A stretch of 64,000 bases of DNA, taken from contig JAXDDX010000116.1 of NCBI GenBank assembly GCA_034670405.1, forward strand, positions 186,001 to 250,000. The letters are read 5' to 3'. The notes under the pieces are model-generated. The model saw only the letters and a list, made by a program, of their open reading frames with translations. It ran no database searches and was not told where the DNA came from. This document shows, in pieces, positions 11,846 to 23,628 of the stretch (position 1 is its first letter; every line of letters begins with the position of its first letter). Source of the stretch: Hoplostethus atlanticus. Taxonomy: Eukaryota > Chordata > Actinopteri > Trachichthyiformes > Trachichthyidae. Position numbers and translations under genes: made by a program.

Positions 11846-11846
<1 letters not shown>
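10500..11846. other. Non-genic stretch
   Basis: No supportable gene. A small palindrome-rich run of TACG/GTAC lies near 10645-10670. ATATTTGGAATAAATGTG is repeated directly near 10950-10985. (AATTT)n lies near 11678-11702. The block at 11500-11610 resembles the GGGATTGAACC-type conserved part of common fish repeats. The 10990-11090 segment might be a last trace of the upstream pseudogene, but I cannot show it. Confidence 0.5.
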
Positions 11847-11894
<48 letters not shown>

Positions 11895-11910
11895 CACACA
11901 CACACACACA
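11847..11910. repeat. (CA)n microsatellite
   Basis: Two (CA)n runs are separated by a single CCTA interruption. Confidence 0.95.
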
Positions 11911-12074
11911 GATGACAGTAAACCACATAATAATGAGTGTGGTGGAGAAGGCATTTGTCTTAGGTAAGACTTGTATTGTCAGTTTTTAATTCGCATGGCT
12001 CTCATCAGAAAAGCCCTGAAGCCTCTCATCATCACCTCCGCCCCAAATATATTACGCACTGGCTCTGGAACCTC

Positions 12075-12430
12075 CAAACACACACACCAAAGGCATGCAC
12101 ACACACACACTCGCCATACAAGCACACTTGCATGCACAGACCAACGTGCATACCATGCAAACATGTACGCAGACTCTTATATATTAGGCAGTCATGCAGC
12201 CATACAGATAGCAAGACATGCATACACACACACACACAAACACACAGACACACACAGAAGTATACATATACACACTGCACAAACACACTACATTAGGCAA
12301 TCACGCACCCACACACAAAAATACATACACATATATTAACCAAGTATGTGCACACATACACTCACACACAGAAACCTGCAGACATGCACAGCCACACACA
12401 CACACACACACACACAAACACGCACACTCC
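12075..12430. repeat. Degenerate CA-rich tract
   Basis: About 350 bp of interrupted CACA blocks with ATACA and GCA spacers produce overlapping His/Thr-rich and Cys/Val-rich frames on both strands. These are not genes. A TG-rich counterpart of the opposite strand sense follows at 12568-12621. Confidence 0.85.
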
Positions 12431-12754
12431 CTCTCTCTGTTATTATTGCCTGGCTCCATCTGACTGTGACTAAGTGAGGAGCTGTCTTCATTTGTTTCAA
12501 TCTGAACCACTAATGTTCCCAGTGCCGTAAGCTAGCACCACAGGTCACACACATTAGTCTGACTGCCTGTGTGTGTGTGTATGTGCGTGCGTGCGTGTGT
12601 GTGTGTGCGTGCTTGTGTGTTCATGACAGGTTACCGTGTAAGTTTTGTGAAACAACCGATAATACAACTTCAAGATTTCCATGAGAAAAATTTGTGTTAA
12701 AAGTATTTGTGTTAAAAAGTACTTAGTGTGTATTAATATGTGTCAGCTGAAGCA

Positions 12755-13038
12755 CAGATCAGCATGTTGCAGAACTGGTTAGACTGGTTTCTATGATGTT
12801 TCTATTGTGGTACAGATCGGCATGTTGCAGAACTGGTTAGACTGGTCTCTGTGCTGTTTATATTGTGGTACAGATCGGCATGTTGCAGAACTGGTTAGAC
12901 TGGTCTCTGTGCTGTTTCTATTGCGGTACAGATCAGTATGTTGCAGAACTGGTTAGACTGGTTTCTATGATGTTTCTATTGCGGTACAGATCAGCATGTT
13001 GCAGAACTGGTTAGACTGGTTTCTATGCTGTTTCTATG
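12755..13038. repeat. 58-bp minisatellite, about 4.9 units
   Basis: The unit starts CAGATCGGCATGTTGCAGAA and continues to TATTGTGGTA. Units differ at a few sites (TTTCTATGAT against CTCTGTGCTG). The first and last units share one variant and the second and third share the other, which suggests unit conversion or block expansion. Confidence 0.93.
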
Positions 13039-13977
13039 GGTTTTTTGTGATGATCATAGAACTTGATGACAATAACAACAATAATAATAATAATAATAAG
13101 CTAAAATCTAACTGAAAATAAAATATATCAATGAAAATAGTTCTCAACCCTGATTCAAATCAGTTTGTGATTTGGGATCAGTTATATATTGTTTAGATCC
13201 TTGACAGCTGGGCTAATCTCGTTCAAGTCAAATGAATAAATGAACAGTGAACATAGTGTGTTGTTTTGTTTATGTGTCTCTCACTGAAGACTGAGAAACA
13301 GATAAGCACTGCTTAAATCCACCAGTGGGATTGAAATCTCAGTCCAGTAAGCAAATCCATAATGTTTACCAGATAGGTGTACTTTCAGAACATAGCTTCT
13401 CTGATTCCTGCTCTGAGACTCCTCTCCTCTCCTCCAATATTCTCGGCATTTGTCTGTGTTTGTGTGTGTTATTGCTCATAAATAAGCAAACACAAAAAAA
13501 ATGATTTTTGATTCATGAACATTAGGAGAAAGAAAAGAAAGCGGCGTCTCAGAGGAGAATTTCCTGAATAAACACCTTGATGAGTCAACCTTGTTGCTCC
13601 GCGCTGTTTTGTTCTCAAAGTTAAAGCCCACATATCCCGCCAGACTTTGCCAGTTTCCCTTGACTCACAGAGATGCGGAAGAACGAGGAGGCCGAATGGA
13701 ATGCTTTCTCCGAGGCTATTCAGGAGCCCGGATAAAGCAGACGGGCACAGAGGATGATAAGGTCATTGATTTCTGTGTGAAAATTTTTACTGGAAATAAA
13801 AGGTAAAGGTAGGAGAAGATAATTTTGAAAGTAACATTTATTTTTTATCTAATACTTTTAGATAAATATTGCTTTTTTTCTCCTCTGCTCTCTCATCGTA
13901 AATGGCAGTTTTCTGGCCGACGAGTAGAAGTCTGTGGTCCTACTGGGAAGCTCCCAGTATGAATGTAAGGATCTGTA
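13039..13977. other. Non-genic, partly unique sequence
   Basis: No supportable gene. It contains (AAT)n at about 13078-13099. The sequence at 13500-13760 is low in repeats, has some CpG and looks unique. The 71-codon frame at 13591-13806 has no recognisable feature. Confidence 0.45.
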
Positions 13978-14656
13978 TTAAAGGATAATTCCAGTATTTT
14001 TAAACCTGGGCCCTATTTGTACATATTTTGGGGTCTAAATGACTAATGGGTACAAAAGGTTTTGGAATTGCTCCAGTAGATCGCCTCAGCCAGCAGTCGC
14101 GAAACGGGCTGCAATGGCTGCAACGTAATCCTTTGGGGCCACTGCGCCCGATCAAAGTACGTCCACTAAAAGTGCTTGTTTTTTCCACTGACAGGCTCAG
14201 ATTTTTATTGGAAGTGTCTGACAACATTATGGAAAGGATCCCTACAGAGACAGACCTTTGTTTAACCAGAAAACAAAAGTCTCGCTCAAGGAGAAGTCTC
14301 GCTCTGAACTCTCGCAAGAGGTGAGTTGTTGCAGGAAGAGGTTAAACAAAGGTTTCTGGTTAAACAAAGGTCTATCTCTGTAGGGATCCTTTCCATAATG
14401 TCAGACACTTCCAATAACAATCTGAGCCTGTCAGTGGAAAAAACAAGCACTTTTAGTGGACGTACTTTGATCGGGCGCAGTGGCCCCAACGGATTACGTT
14501 GCAGCCATTGCAGCCCGTTTCACGACTGCCGGCTCAGGTGAGCTACTGGACCAATTCCACAATTTTTATTACCTATTAGTCATTTAGACCCCAAAATATG
14601 TAAACAAATAAATAAAAATAGGGCCCAGGTTTAAAAATACCGGAATTATCCTTTAA
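13978..14656. mobile_element. Complete fold-back element, copy 2
   Basis: The ends are TTAAAGGATAATTCC and its exact reverse complement at 14642-14656. The whole 679 bp is one long imperfect palindrome. Landmarks such as TTTTGGAATTGC, GCAGTCGCGAAACGGGCTGC, a TACGTCCACTAAAAGTGCTT block and GGATCCCTACAGAGA recur inverted in the right half. The centre lies near 14310, around TCTCGCAAGAGGTGAG. TTAA at both ends could be terminal sequence or a target duplication. No protein is encoded; the open frames on both strands follow from the palindrome. The superfamily cannot be decided from this copy. Confidence 0.88.
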
Positions 14657-15999
14657 TGTAAAGCAGAACCTTGCTGTAAAAGTGCATGGAGCTCTGTCGG
14701 CTTTCCCTGGATGAAAGGTTAAAAAATACAGTGCAACAGTGTAAAGTACAACCATTTCTTCTACTGTCGACCACTGGGAGCTGTTAGGGGGTTAAGTGCC
14801 TGTGCTCAAGGGCACCAGAACCCCTTTTCCCCCATTTTCTCTAAATAGCAAATGGCAATTTTCTGGCTGTGTTGGAAAACGTTGCTCTATACACACCTCT
14901 GCTCACGATGATGACGTTGACGAGAAAAGTCTTCGGTTTACTATTCTGGACAACAGCTCTACAAATCCACCCAATATGCCACAAACACACACACACATGT
15001 ACGCAGGTAGGAAAAGCAAACATGTTCAAACACAAACACACACACACACACCTCTAAAAAAAAATATGCACTGCTACTGCACAAATGCAGCATCACAGTT
15101 CTCGTGGAGTCCAATCTAACAGTCCAATCTAATTACGGGAGATTCAGAGAGGATTTTTTTTTTATTATGATTATGACACATAGCTTCTGTTGATTCTGCC
15201 TCATGCCTTGACACATAACCCCGTCAATGCTTTTAGTAGGAATGTGTCGGCTCTGCGGGATAAATCACTTTGAATTCTCGATCGATAATCTCTCTCTGTC
15301 TCTCTCCACCTCTCCCAGCCCAATGGTTTCAAGGGAAATTTTCAATTCTCGGTTTCTTTTTGTGTCTCTCTTGCTTACTTTTTCTCTGTTCCTCTGTCTT
15401 TCTGTGTTTTTCTCTGCCTGTTTTCATCTCTCTCTCTCTCTTTTCTCTCTCTCTCTCTCCACTATTGGAAGACCCTGTTCCCCTCTCTGTGATAGATGGT
15501 TAATCCATGAATGCTTCTGAATATTTCATGCACCTCTCTTTTTTTCTTACTGCATCTTCTCCTCTGTTTTCTGCTAGCGAACCGATACTCTTGGTAAATG
15601 TGTGTGCGTTTACCTGTGTGTGTGTGCGTGCGTGTGTCCTCTTGATTGTGTTGAAATTGTCATAGTATGTGCCACAATAGAAAGAAAGAGATGGAGTGTT
15701 TGTTGTGTTGTTTGAGAGAGAAAGTGTGTGTGTGTGTGTGTGTGTGTGCAGGCGCTTAGCCTGGTTGATCTCCTTTGCACAGGCTTAGTAGCCACTGTAT
15801 GAAGAAGTTCCTAGAAGTTGCTTTGTGAACCCAAACTATTTTCAAGTTAACGGATTAAAATGTAAAGGTATAATACAGGCTAAACATACACACAAAACAC
15901 ATTTTTAAACCTTTATTTATCCAGGGAAAAGTAGAAAAGCATGCATGCTTTTTCACACGAGGGAGCCCAGTCACAAGCCCACTTAGCTAAGGGAAGTAG
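14657..15999. other. Non-genic, microsatellites and pyrimidine tracts
   Basis: No supportable gene. It holds CA tracts near 14984-15050, a pyrimidine-rich (TC)n region at about 15289-15470 and (GT)n at 15725-15748. The GTTAAGTGCCTGTGCTCAAGGGCAC-like segment near 14791-14815 and the CTTTATTTATCCAGGG segment near 15910 are of a style common in dispersed fish repeats. A perfect palindrome around GCATGCATGC lies near 15941. Confidence 0.5.
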
Positions 16000-16545
16000 A
16001 CTAGTAATACCCCTTTCACACACAAATCCCGGGATTTACATGGGTTATGAAGCACGGGTCATTCCCGTGTTGGACCCATTCAGACCACACTATTGGCCCA
16101 GGTCGTCGACCATTCAGACCAGACCGCACAAGACCCGTGTCACCATATTTACATCTGTATACATCACTGCCACACAGGGCTGAACAAGTAACTGTGTGAT
16201 ATTGCCGTAGATAATTTAATCTTTTACTGTCAAGGTAATTTGTCACTTTATTTTATTTTCATGAATGGACAGAAATTGTCTGATTTCAAAATATTCCCAA
16301 TTCTCCGTTGTTATTCTTTCTATTTGTGCGTGGTTGAAGCGGTCCTTGTTGTGAACTGGCTTGCACACTAATGCACCTCTGATCTTAACCAATGAGATTC
16401 CCGTCAATTGCGTAACCCGGGTTGCCCCGTTCACACCACAGCCGAGCTGCATCTGACCCAGGTTATTTTCAGGTCGAGAGGACCCGGGTCTGATAACCTG
16501 TGTTGACCCATTCACACCAACGCCTGAACCGGGAATAACCCGGGT
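16000..16545. other. Possible decayed MITE rich in CCCGGG and ACCCGGGTT motifs
   Basis: The left part has CCCTTTCACAC, CCCGGGATTT and repeated ACCCATTCA/GACC motifs. The right part has AACCCGGGTTGCCCC, TTCACACCA (twice) and GGGAATAACCCGGGTC. This motif style occurs in non-autonomous fish DNA transposons, but I see no clean terminal inverted repeat or target duplication. Confidence 0.35.
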
Positions 16546-17790
16546 CGTCTAAATTTCTGTCGGTTTTGTCAGCTTCTAGGGACCATTCTTATCAAGAAAG
16601 AGCCACAATGGGTGCAGGCTTTTGTTCCAACCAATCAGTAGCACACCTGATACTACTAACCAACCACTAGAGTCTTGAGGACCTTGTTTAGTAGAATCAG
16701 GTGTGCTACTGCTTGTTTGGAACAAAAGCCTGCACCCAGTGTGGCCCTTTCTGGATAGGATTGGTGACCCTGTTCTAGGGGAACAAGACCAGTAAGACGC
16801 TTAAACGAGTCATCTAAATTTCTGTCGGTTTCGTCAGCTTCTTGGGGAACCAGACCAGAAATACGCTCCAACGGGTCGCCTAAATTTCTGGCAGTTTCGT
16901 CGTCTTCTAGGGGAAGTAGACCAATAAGACACTCAAACAACTTGTCTAAATTTCTGGAGGTTTCGTCAGCTGCTAGCAGAACTAGCCTAGTAAGACGCTC
17001 AAATGGGTCGTCTAAATTTTTGTTGGTTTCGTCAGCTTTGTCAGCTTCTAGGGGAACTAGACCAGTAATATGCTCAACCGGATTGTCTAAATTTCTGTCG
17101 GTTTTGTCAGCTACTAGCAGAACTAGACCAGTAAGACGCTCAAATAGGTTGTCTAAATTTCTGTCGATTTTGTCAACTTCTTAGGGTACTAGACCAGTAA
17201 GACGCTCAAATGGGTCGTCTAAATTTCTGTCGGTTTCATCAGCTTTGAGGGGAACTAGACCAGTAAGACGCTCAAACAGGTTGTCTAAATTTCTGTCGAT
17301 TTTGTCAACTTCTTAGGGTACTAGACCAGTAAGACGCTCAAACGGATCATCTAAAGTTCTGTCGGTTTCGTCAGCTTCTAGGGGAATTAGACCAGCAAAA
17401 CAGTCACATGGTTTGTCTGAATTAATATTGGTTTTGTGGTCCTCTTGGGGAACTGGACCAGCAAAATGCTCATATTGGCCTCCTGAATTTCTGTTGATTT
17501 TGTCCGGGGCTCTATGGGAACTGGAGCAGTAAAACACCCACCTGGGTTGCCTGAATTTCCCTGAAGGCGCAAGAGGAAGTGGACCCAGAAAATGCACATA
17601 AGGGTGACCTGAATGTGCATTGTTTTCAACAGCCGCTATGGGAAGTGGACCAGTAAAACCCCGATATGGGTCCCCTTTATTCCTGCTTTTTCATCAGCCT
17701 CTATGGGAACTGGACCAGTAAAGCACTCATATGGGGTGCCTGAATTTCACTAGAGAAACTAGATCAGCAAAATGCTTTAATGGGTCACCT
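16546..17790. repeat. 66-bp minisatellite, units a multiple of three
   Basis: Units of 66 bp run ACCAGTAAGACGCTCAAA, then GGGTCGTCTAAATTTCTGTC, then GGTTTCGTCAGCTTCTAG, then GGGAACTAG. Units between 16780 and 17390 are very similar, while those from 17390 to 17790 are increasingly diverged. Because 66 is 22 codons, the minus strand reads a 22-residue peptide repeat (LTGLVPLEADETDRNLDD and variants) in one phase over many units, broken by stops in some. The first unit is interrupted by a palindromic MITE. The array could have come from a repetitive coding exon or be an ordinary minisatellite; the sequence alone does not decide. Confidence 0.85.
16582..16772. mobile_element. Palindromic hAT-type MITE inside a minisatellite unit
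   Basis: Long inverted arms are present: the left arm at 16590-16652 carries AGCCACAATGGGTGCAGG and CTTTTGTTCCAACCA, and the right arm (16692-16757) carries the complement. TTCTAGGG flanks both sides (16574-16581 and 16773-16780), an 8-bp duplication as in hAT insertions. TTCTAGGG belongs to the minisatellite unit, so the array existed before the insertion. Confidence 0.85.
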
Positions 17791-18154
17791 GAATTGCTGC
17801 TGGATTCATCGCAAGGGGAACTCATAGTCGTAGCCTCTACAAGCCTGAACAGTCAACCTGTACTGATAAGAACCGTTTTAGCAGTTTTCCTGCAGATAAA
17901 ATATAAAGCTTTTTTCTTTTTTTTTGCCAGTCACTGCGTAAACTCTCTCCACTCATCTTTTTTGTTCTCTGAGCTGAAAAGCTCCCTGGCTTTTGGGAGT
18001 GCAGGAAGGGCTAATGGCTCCAGTGGGAGTGACACCAAACTGTCTTTGATAAATTGTTTTTAAATCACAACATAATTTCATTTAGGCTGCAATTTCCACA
18101 AGACTCCCAGAGAGAAGCGAGAGGGGCTACAGTGGGATTGGCTTACATACGCGC
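17791..18154. other. Non-genic spacer
   Basis: No gene feature. Diverged trailing minisatellite sequence may extend to about 17830. The 110-codon frame at 17731-18063 has no recognisable domain. Confidence 0.45.
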
Positions 18155-18220
18155 GCACACACACACACACACAGGCATGTACACATATGCATACATGCAC
18201 GCGCACACACACACACACAC
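18155..18220. repeat. Pair of (CA)n microsatellites
   Basis: (CA)n at 18155-18173 and again at 18202-18220, separated by ATATGCATACATGC-type sequence. Confidence 0.9.
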
Positions 18221-18309
18221 TCAGTCATTTGCTAGTGAGGATAGTCTTACATGACCTGCATCCCGAAGGCTAACAATGTTACCGCCTCCAAACTACTAAA
18301 GTGGTCATT

Positions 18310-18620
18310 AAGGACACTCTCTCTGTCTTTCTCTCTCTCTCTGTATCTCTATCTCTACCTCTGTTCTCATTTCTTTCTTTTTTTTACGTTGTTGAACCCT
18401 TTTAAACCATTTTTCCAAGTTATTATTTCTCTTACCCTATCTGTTCTACTTCCCTTTCATGTTTTCTCCCACTCTCTTCCCCCTCACTCCCGCTACATCT
18501 TTCATTGATGTCTCTCTTTTCTCTCTCTCTCTCCACTTTCTGGATGTCTCTCGCTCCAGCTCTTCATCCCTCCATCTATTTACTTCCCTCTGTTTTTCCT
18601 TTCATCTCTCTCTCTCTGAT
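18310..18620. repeat. Pyrimidine-rich (CT)n tract
   Basis: Strand-asymmetric CT-rich sequence with several (TC)n runs. It yields Ser/Leu/Phe-rich frames that are not genes. Confidence 0.8.
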
Positions 18621-18697
18621 GGTAAAAGCTTTATGATGAGTTTTGCTTGTCTCAGTATTACAGTTCAGGCTGTCAGCTGTGCATCACGACACGCGCG

Positions 18698-18699
<2 letters not shown>

Positions 18700-18738
<39 letters not shown>

Positions 18739-18916
18739 CATTTCTGGCCCTCATTACATGGACATTATGGAGTAATGCTGCAATGCACTCACGTACATAC
18801 GTACGTACACACACACACACACACACACACACAGGGCATGTAATATCAATGATGAATGTCTAAACAATCTGTAATGATCCAAAGCCCTAAACCTTGTTAG
18901 CCCTGCCCCACCCTGG

Positions 18917-18961
<45 letters not shown>
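18700..18961. repeat. Cluster of three (CA)n microsatellites
   Basis: CA runs at 18700-18737, 18807-18833 (next to a TACGTACGTAC stretch) and 18920-18961. Confidence 0.92.
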
Positions 18962-18964
<3 letters not shown>

Positions 18965-19002
18965 CTCAGAAGAGAACTGGGAGAGGAGGAGGAGGACGTG
19001 GT

Positions 19003-19034
19003 GCCACTTGGCTACATTTGAGTAGCCAAGTGGC
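19003..19034. other. Perfect 13-bp hairpin
   Basis: GCCACTTGGCTAC at 19003-19015 is followed by a 6-nt loop and the exact complement GTAGCCAAGTGGC at 19022-19034. It stands alone beside a (CA)n tract, with no element boundaries visible. Confidence 0.9.
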
Positions 19035-19383
19035 AAGCTCTTTAGTTTTAAAAAGAGGGAAAAAGAAATGTATGAAGACAATGAAAATTCATCATTTGGC
19101 AAGAACCCAAATAAGAGCTTTTTCTAAACCACACCAGCAAGTGGAACTGATACTAGGAATGACTCTGGGGAACAAATCCTTGTTCCAGCACTGAAATTAC
19201 CTTCATTCTCCACTAGGTTTAACCGATAAATACATTTGTTGATATATGCAGCAAATATTTGCCTTATTCCACCTCTGATATGATGTAGTTTGATTACTTA
19301 AATATTAATAATATATTGATGATGATATTTGGATATTTAGATTTGTAATATATTGATAATAATATAATATCAATATATTACCA

Positions 19384-19985
19384 CTACTCAGGCAAAAAAA
19401 TAAATAAATACACCAATCGGCCAGATGGTGATGCTATAACAAGCAACTTTACCTTTTGGCCAATAACTCCCACAAAGTTGATCCAATCAAATTTTGCACG
19501 CAGCATATACAGACTGCCTAGATTACCGCTCTTACTCAGAGTTTTGAAAATCCAAACCGCTTGGCCGCGTTGACAGCGAAGACGTGCAAACAGAAAGTGA
19601 GGCTTGATTCCTAAACGCTTGATGCTAGAGCAACCAAACTTCAGATACATATTTGTATCTCCCAATAGGTTGCATTCCATAGCGCCACCGCCAGGCCAAC
19701 CTTTGTTTTTTAATTTCTCCTACAAAGATGACTCAATCTCCAGCCAATTTTACCTGAGCTGCCTACATCATGCCTCTTTCACATATTTTTTCTACTCATA
19801 ACTGTTTGGCCTTGATGCATGAATGAAGTTGATGACAAAGATGCACAAACAGTAAGGGAGGCATAATTCCTGAATGCTTCATGTTAGAGCAATCAGATTT
19901 GGTAAATAGGTTTCACATCTCCCGCAATACTTAGGCAAAAAAATAAATGAACCCGATCAATCAGACGGTGGTGCTTTCTTTGACG
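19384..19985. repeat. Diverged tandem duplication
   Basis: ACTCAGGCAAAAAAATAAATA at about 19386 recurs as ACTTAGGCAAAAAAATAAATG near 19927, each followed by CAATC...CAGA.GGTG.TGCT. GATTCCTAAACGCTTGATG, GCTAGAGCAA and ATCTCCC near 19600-19660 recur as AATTCCTGAATGCTTCATG, GTTAGAGCAA and ATCTCCC near 19866-19923. Two diverged copies of one repeat lie side by side. No coding capacity is recognisable. Confidence 0.65.
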
Positions 19986-19989
19986 AGTT

Positions 19990-22488
19990 TCTTATCAAAA
20001 AATAGGTGACGTGAATTCATACATATTTGAGAAATTATATATCAAATGTCATAAATCTACAGACGTTTAAACTTTTTTTTTAAACATAGACGTGAACAAC
20101 AGGTGCAAACGCTTAGATTGAATTTCAGGCGACAGTGTCTTCATGTAGTTAACTGTTATGAATATATCTGTGAAGAGTCAGAGCCAGTGGGTGGTGATAT
20201 TTGCTAATAAATGGAAAAATAAGAGACTGCAGTATGTATTATGAAGGTATAGGAAGGGTTATTATCGAAGCCTACATGAACTGAATTAAATGGACTGGAG
20301 GAAAAATAATTACAACTTAAGGTAAAAGTAATGCTCAACTTTTAAAAAGACAAAAATTGCACGATTGAGAAACAATATAGAATGAATTAAATTCTTTATT
20401 GATTGAGAATTTTTCATTGAATTTCAGAATTGGCCACATTGATATTGTGTTGTCTTGTATGATGATATTTTAATGATATTTTATATATATACTCATATTT
20501 TATGAATTTAGACTCCTTACCCGGCTTTTATTTTTTATTTTTTTTATTTAAATGTCCTACTGATTATCTCACTTTCACTTTAAAATTATTCCAATTTTTC
20601 CACAACAGTAATTAGAATTTTTTTTTTAAAAATTGGCATTTAGAATACATTACGCTGTAACAAGTATTCCCTTACTGCCCAACCTTGGTCATAAATGGGT
20701 TAGAATAACACAGGTAAACTGATAATTCTGAGTTATTTTCAATTTGGGGTCTTATTTTACTAGTTTTTGCCATCATGCCAATGGATTCTGATCCAAATTT
20801 TGTCAGTTACTTCACTGTAAAGCTCTACATACCCCTCGCAGGGAGCGCTGCTCTCCAGCACAAACCAACAGGGCCAAGGGAAACTCAGAAAGTCTCGAGA
20901 CTCAATCCTAAATGAATTGTTAAGGTGATTATTTTTTTATGTGTAATACAAATATATTGCCATCGATATCAGGCAGTATAGGGAATATCTGAAGTCGGCG
21001 AGCTGTGAAACGGCGGCAGCGCCCGCTAATCACAAAAGTCTCCTGTTCGATCAATAACAAGATGCTACGCACAGGATCGCATTAGCTTTAACGCTCCAAC
21101 GGATTACTTAATGGTATTGGATGGCACGCAGGGAATACCTCTACACACAAATGGAAAAAAATAACCAAAGCAGGCATGAACAAATATGCACACACACACA
21201 CACCGGTGTCAAGTGCAAGTAGAGCACTTGGATTAATAGGAATCAACAGATTGCAACTGGTAATAACAGTAATTCAGACTATATTGTGTGTAAATAACAT
21301 ATGTCCGCCTGGAGCTTTATCGACTGGCAAGGCAAATTCCACACACATAAGCTGGAACCAGCCACGGGGCGTAGCGGACTCATTAAATGCATTGGAAACA
21401 GACGTTAAAGGAATTAGCTGTAGGATTTGTTTTTCCGCGGCAGGGCCGACGACTAACTAAACATCACCTCAGTCTGCATGCCGGGCCTGGTTCCGATTCA
21501 TTTTCGCCGAAAACGCTTGGGCGCGAGAGGCTCAGCACATCCAACCGACGAGATATAGTTGAGAATGCATGTACGAGCGATCGGAGAGAGTTTTCTTTTA
21601 GCAAGTTGATCCCAGCCCCGACTCACACCTAGACAAGTCAGAGCCATACATAGACTTTAGAGGCTGGTTAATTTTGATAGGGTCGATCTAGAACTACTAA
21701 ATATTGCCCAGAGCCATAGATAGACAAAGTTTGGCCAGGTTGTACCATCTAGAACTGAGGGCAGGGATACACAGGTGTATTTGGGTTAAACCAATACATG
21801 GACCCAGTATTTTTCAACAAAAATCTGATCTGGTCCAGTCAGTGTCATCCACCTCTGATATAAGGGATTTTGATCAGATTCCAAGTATGCTTACAAATGT
21901 TATTATAATTATCCTGGGTTTCAGTGGTGAGTTTTATTGTCCCATGATGGTCTAAATGCTGTTCCAGAGGCTTTTCTACCCTGACAACAATACAATTCTG
22001 GGGGAAACACTGAATACTTGTCATTTTTTGAGCACGTATTTTGGACGACATGCACGTTGTTGCATGGGAACTTTCTATAGATTGTCTGACCTTGCTGAAA
22101 CAACTGCCTTTGTGTTTCACCAAGCCAAGAAGTGCTCTGCGAAATGGCTGCTCATTTAGACCAGACAAACTACCTTCTGCACAAAAAGACAGAGGAAGAA
22201 AAAAAAAAGAAAAGTACAGACCTTGTAGAAATTATAGATATCCGTCTCTCTCCTCTCTTGGCACTCTCGATATTTTTCTATCTTTGTCTTGTTCTCTTTT
22301 TCCCTCTCTTTCTCTTCCTCCCCTTTGTGTGATATAAGGGCCACCACGAAGGTTGACTCCTGCTGTGGGTATATGTGTGTGTGTGTGTGTGTGGGCGTTT
22401 GTGTGACTGGTAGCCATGTCCAGCCAAATGACCTCTCCTGGGGCACTGACTGTCTTTGTTTTATGACTTGTCATAAAGGTGCCATCTG
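19990..22488. other. Non-genic, includes unique CpG-containing block
   Basis: AT-rich sequence to about 20960 shows no gene. From 20990 to 21640 the sequence is repeat-poor with retained CpG and a TAATCACAAAAG / ATTACTTAATGG style, resembling conserved non-coding DNA rather than coding sequence. (CA)n lies at about 21188-21203, CT-rich tracts at 22240-22330 and (GT)n at 22374-22393. Confidence 0.4.
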
Positions 22489-22491
22489 CAC

Positions 22492-22535
<44 letters not shown>

Positions 22536-22621
22536 ACACACACACAGCAGGACTCCTTAGTGGCCTTTACATTGTGAAAGATATATTATATACATGACCC
22601 TGTGTGTGTGTGTGTGTGTGT
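22489..22621. repeat. (CA)n and (TG)n microsatellites
   Basis: CA-type repeat at 22489-22546 with one TCA interruption, and TG-type repeat at 22601-22621. Confidence 0.92.
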
Positions 22622-23628
22622 CCGTACCAAGGCTTTTCTTTTCCTATGGGTGTTTCAACAGTTTAAATTGAAATGAGCCCCGACCAGCAGGGGGCCCCAC
22701 AATGACTTCAAAGAATTGTGTGAATTCTTCACAAAGCATAAGAAAATACTTGTATATTTCTCAGTAATAGCAGCAAAGGCAGTACATGAGTGTGGAGCAA
22801 AAATAAATATATATTCTTGAGGCCACGATTTACCTACATCAAGTACGAATCAAGGGTGCATGACTTTTTGTAAGATATATACAAACATTATTGTGAGAAG
22901 ATGTTGAAAGGGGATGTTGCTACTTGTCCCCCACCCCCCTCCCCCTTCCTGGCATCACACCAGAAGAGCCAATAGCAGGCCTTGTTAAGAGCCAATATAC
23001 ATTTTGACCAGGTAAGCAGACGTCAAGTTCAAACTATGCTAGACACTGTGTTAATACCAGTGGAACTGGAATAAAGTTGTGCATTACTTACACAGTAAAA
23101 ACTCTTGTTTTGTGCCGTAAAGCAATCCAGCAGATTTCCCTCCAAATCTGACCCCGTGGCTCACAATGTAACATGCAGTGTAGAGGCTGGTAGAGGCTGG
23201 TAGAGGCTGGTAGAGGCTGACGGTCTGCTGGTCTCATTTGTTTACGGTAATTATACTACTGTCTCAAAATGAATTGTCCTCTCAAGTGTGACATGATTTT
23301 TCAGGCCAAATAAGGGATTCTGGATCCCGCCCCCTTTCACTCTAATGTGAAAACAGGGGGGTAAAATGATTGCCTTTAACTATGTTCGGTGTTCGGTAAT
23401 ATCGACTACTGTTGCTTTCAAGGGTTCCTCAATTATGTATTTCTATATTTGTTGAAGTGGATTCTGACATGTTTTGAAGCTGAAATGGAAAAGAATCACT
23501 AGCCATACTTAGCTTAGCATCCCGGCATTGTGGTGATGATATATAGGGGTCTACTTTTGTGATTCAAGGCTTAAGTCTATATTGTATGGCGCAAGTGGGC
23601 GTGGCAACAATGCAGGCGCAACAATGCA
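22622..23628. other. Non-genic, with a 10-bp tandem repeat
   Basis: No gene. Four exact-to-near copies of TAGAGGCTGG lie at 23181-23220. The rest is unremarkable AT-rich sequence. Confidence 0.55.

Noticed and set aside
14000..14541. Four overlapping ORFs of 67-105 codons on both strands
   Set aside because: They mirror each other because the sequence is a long palindrome, and they share no protein feature.
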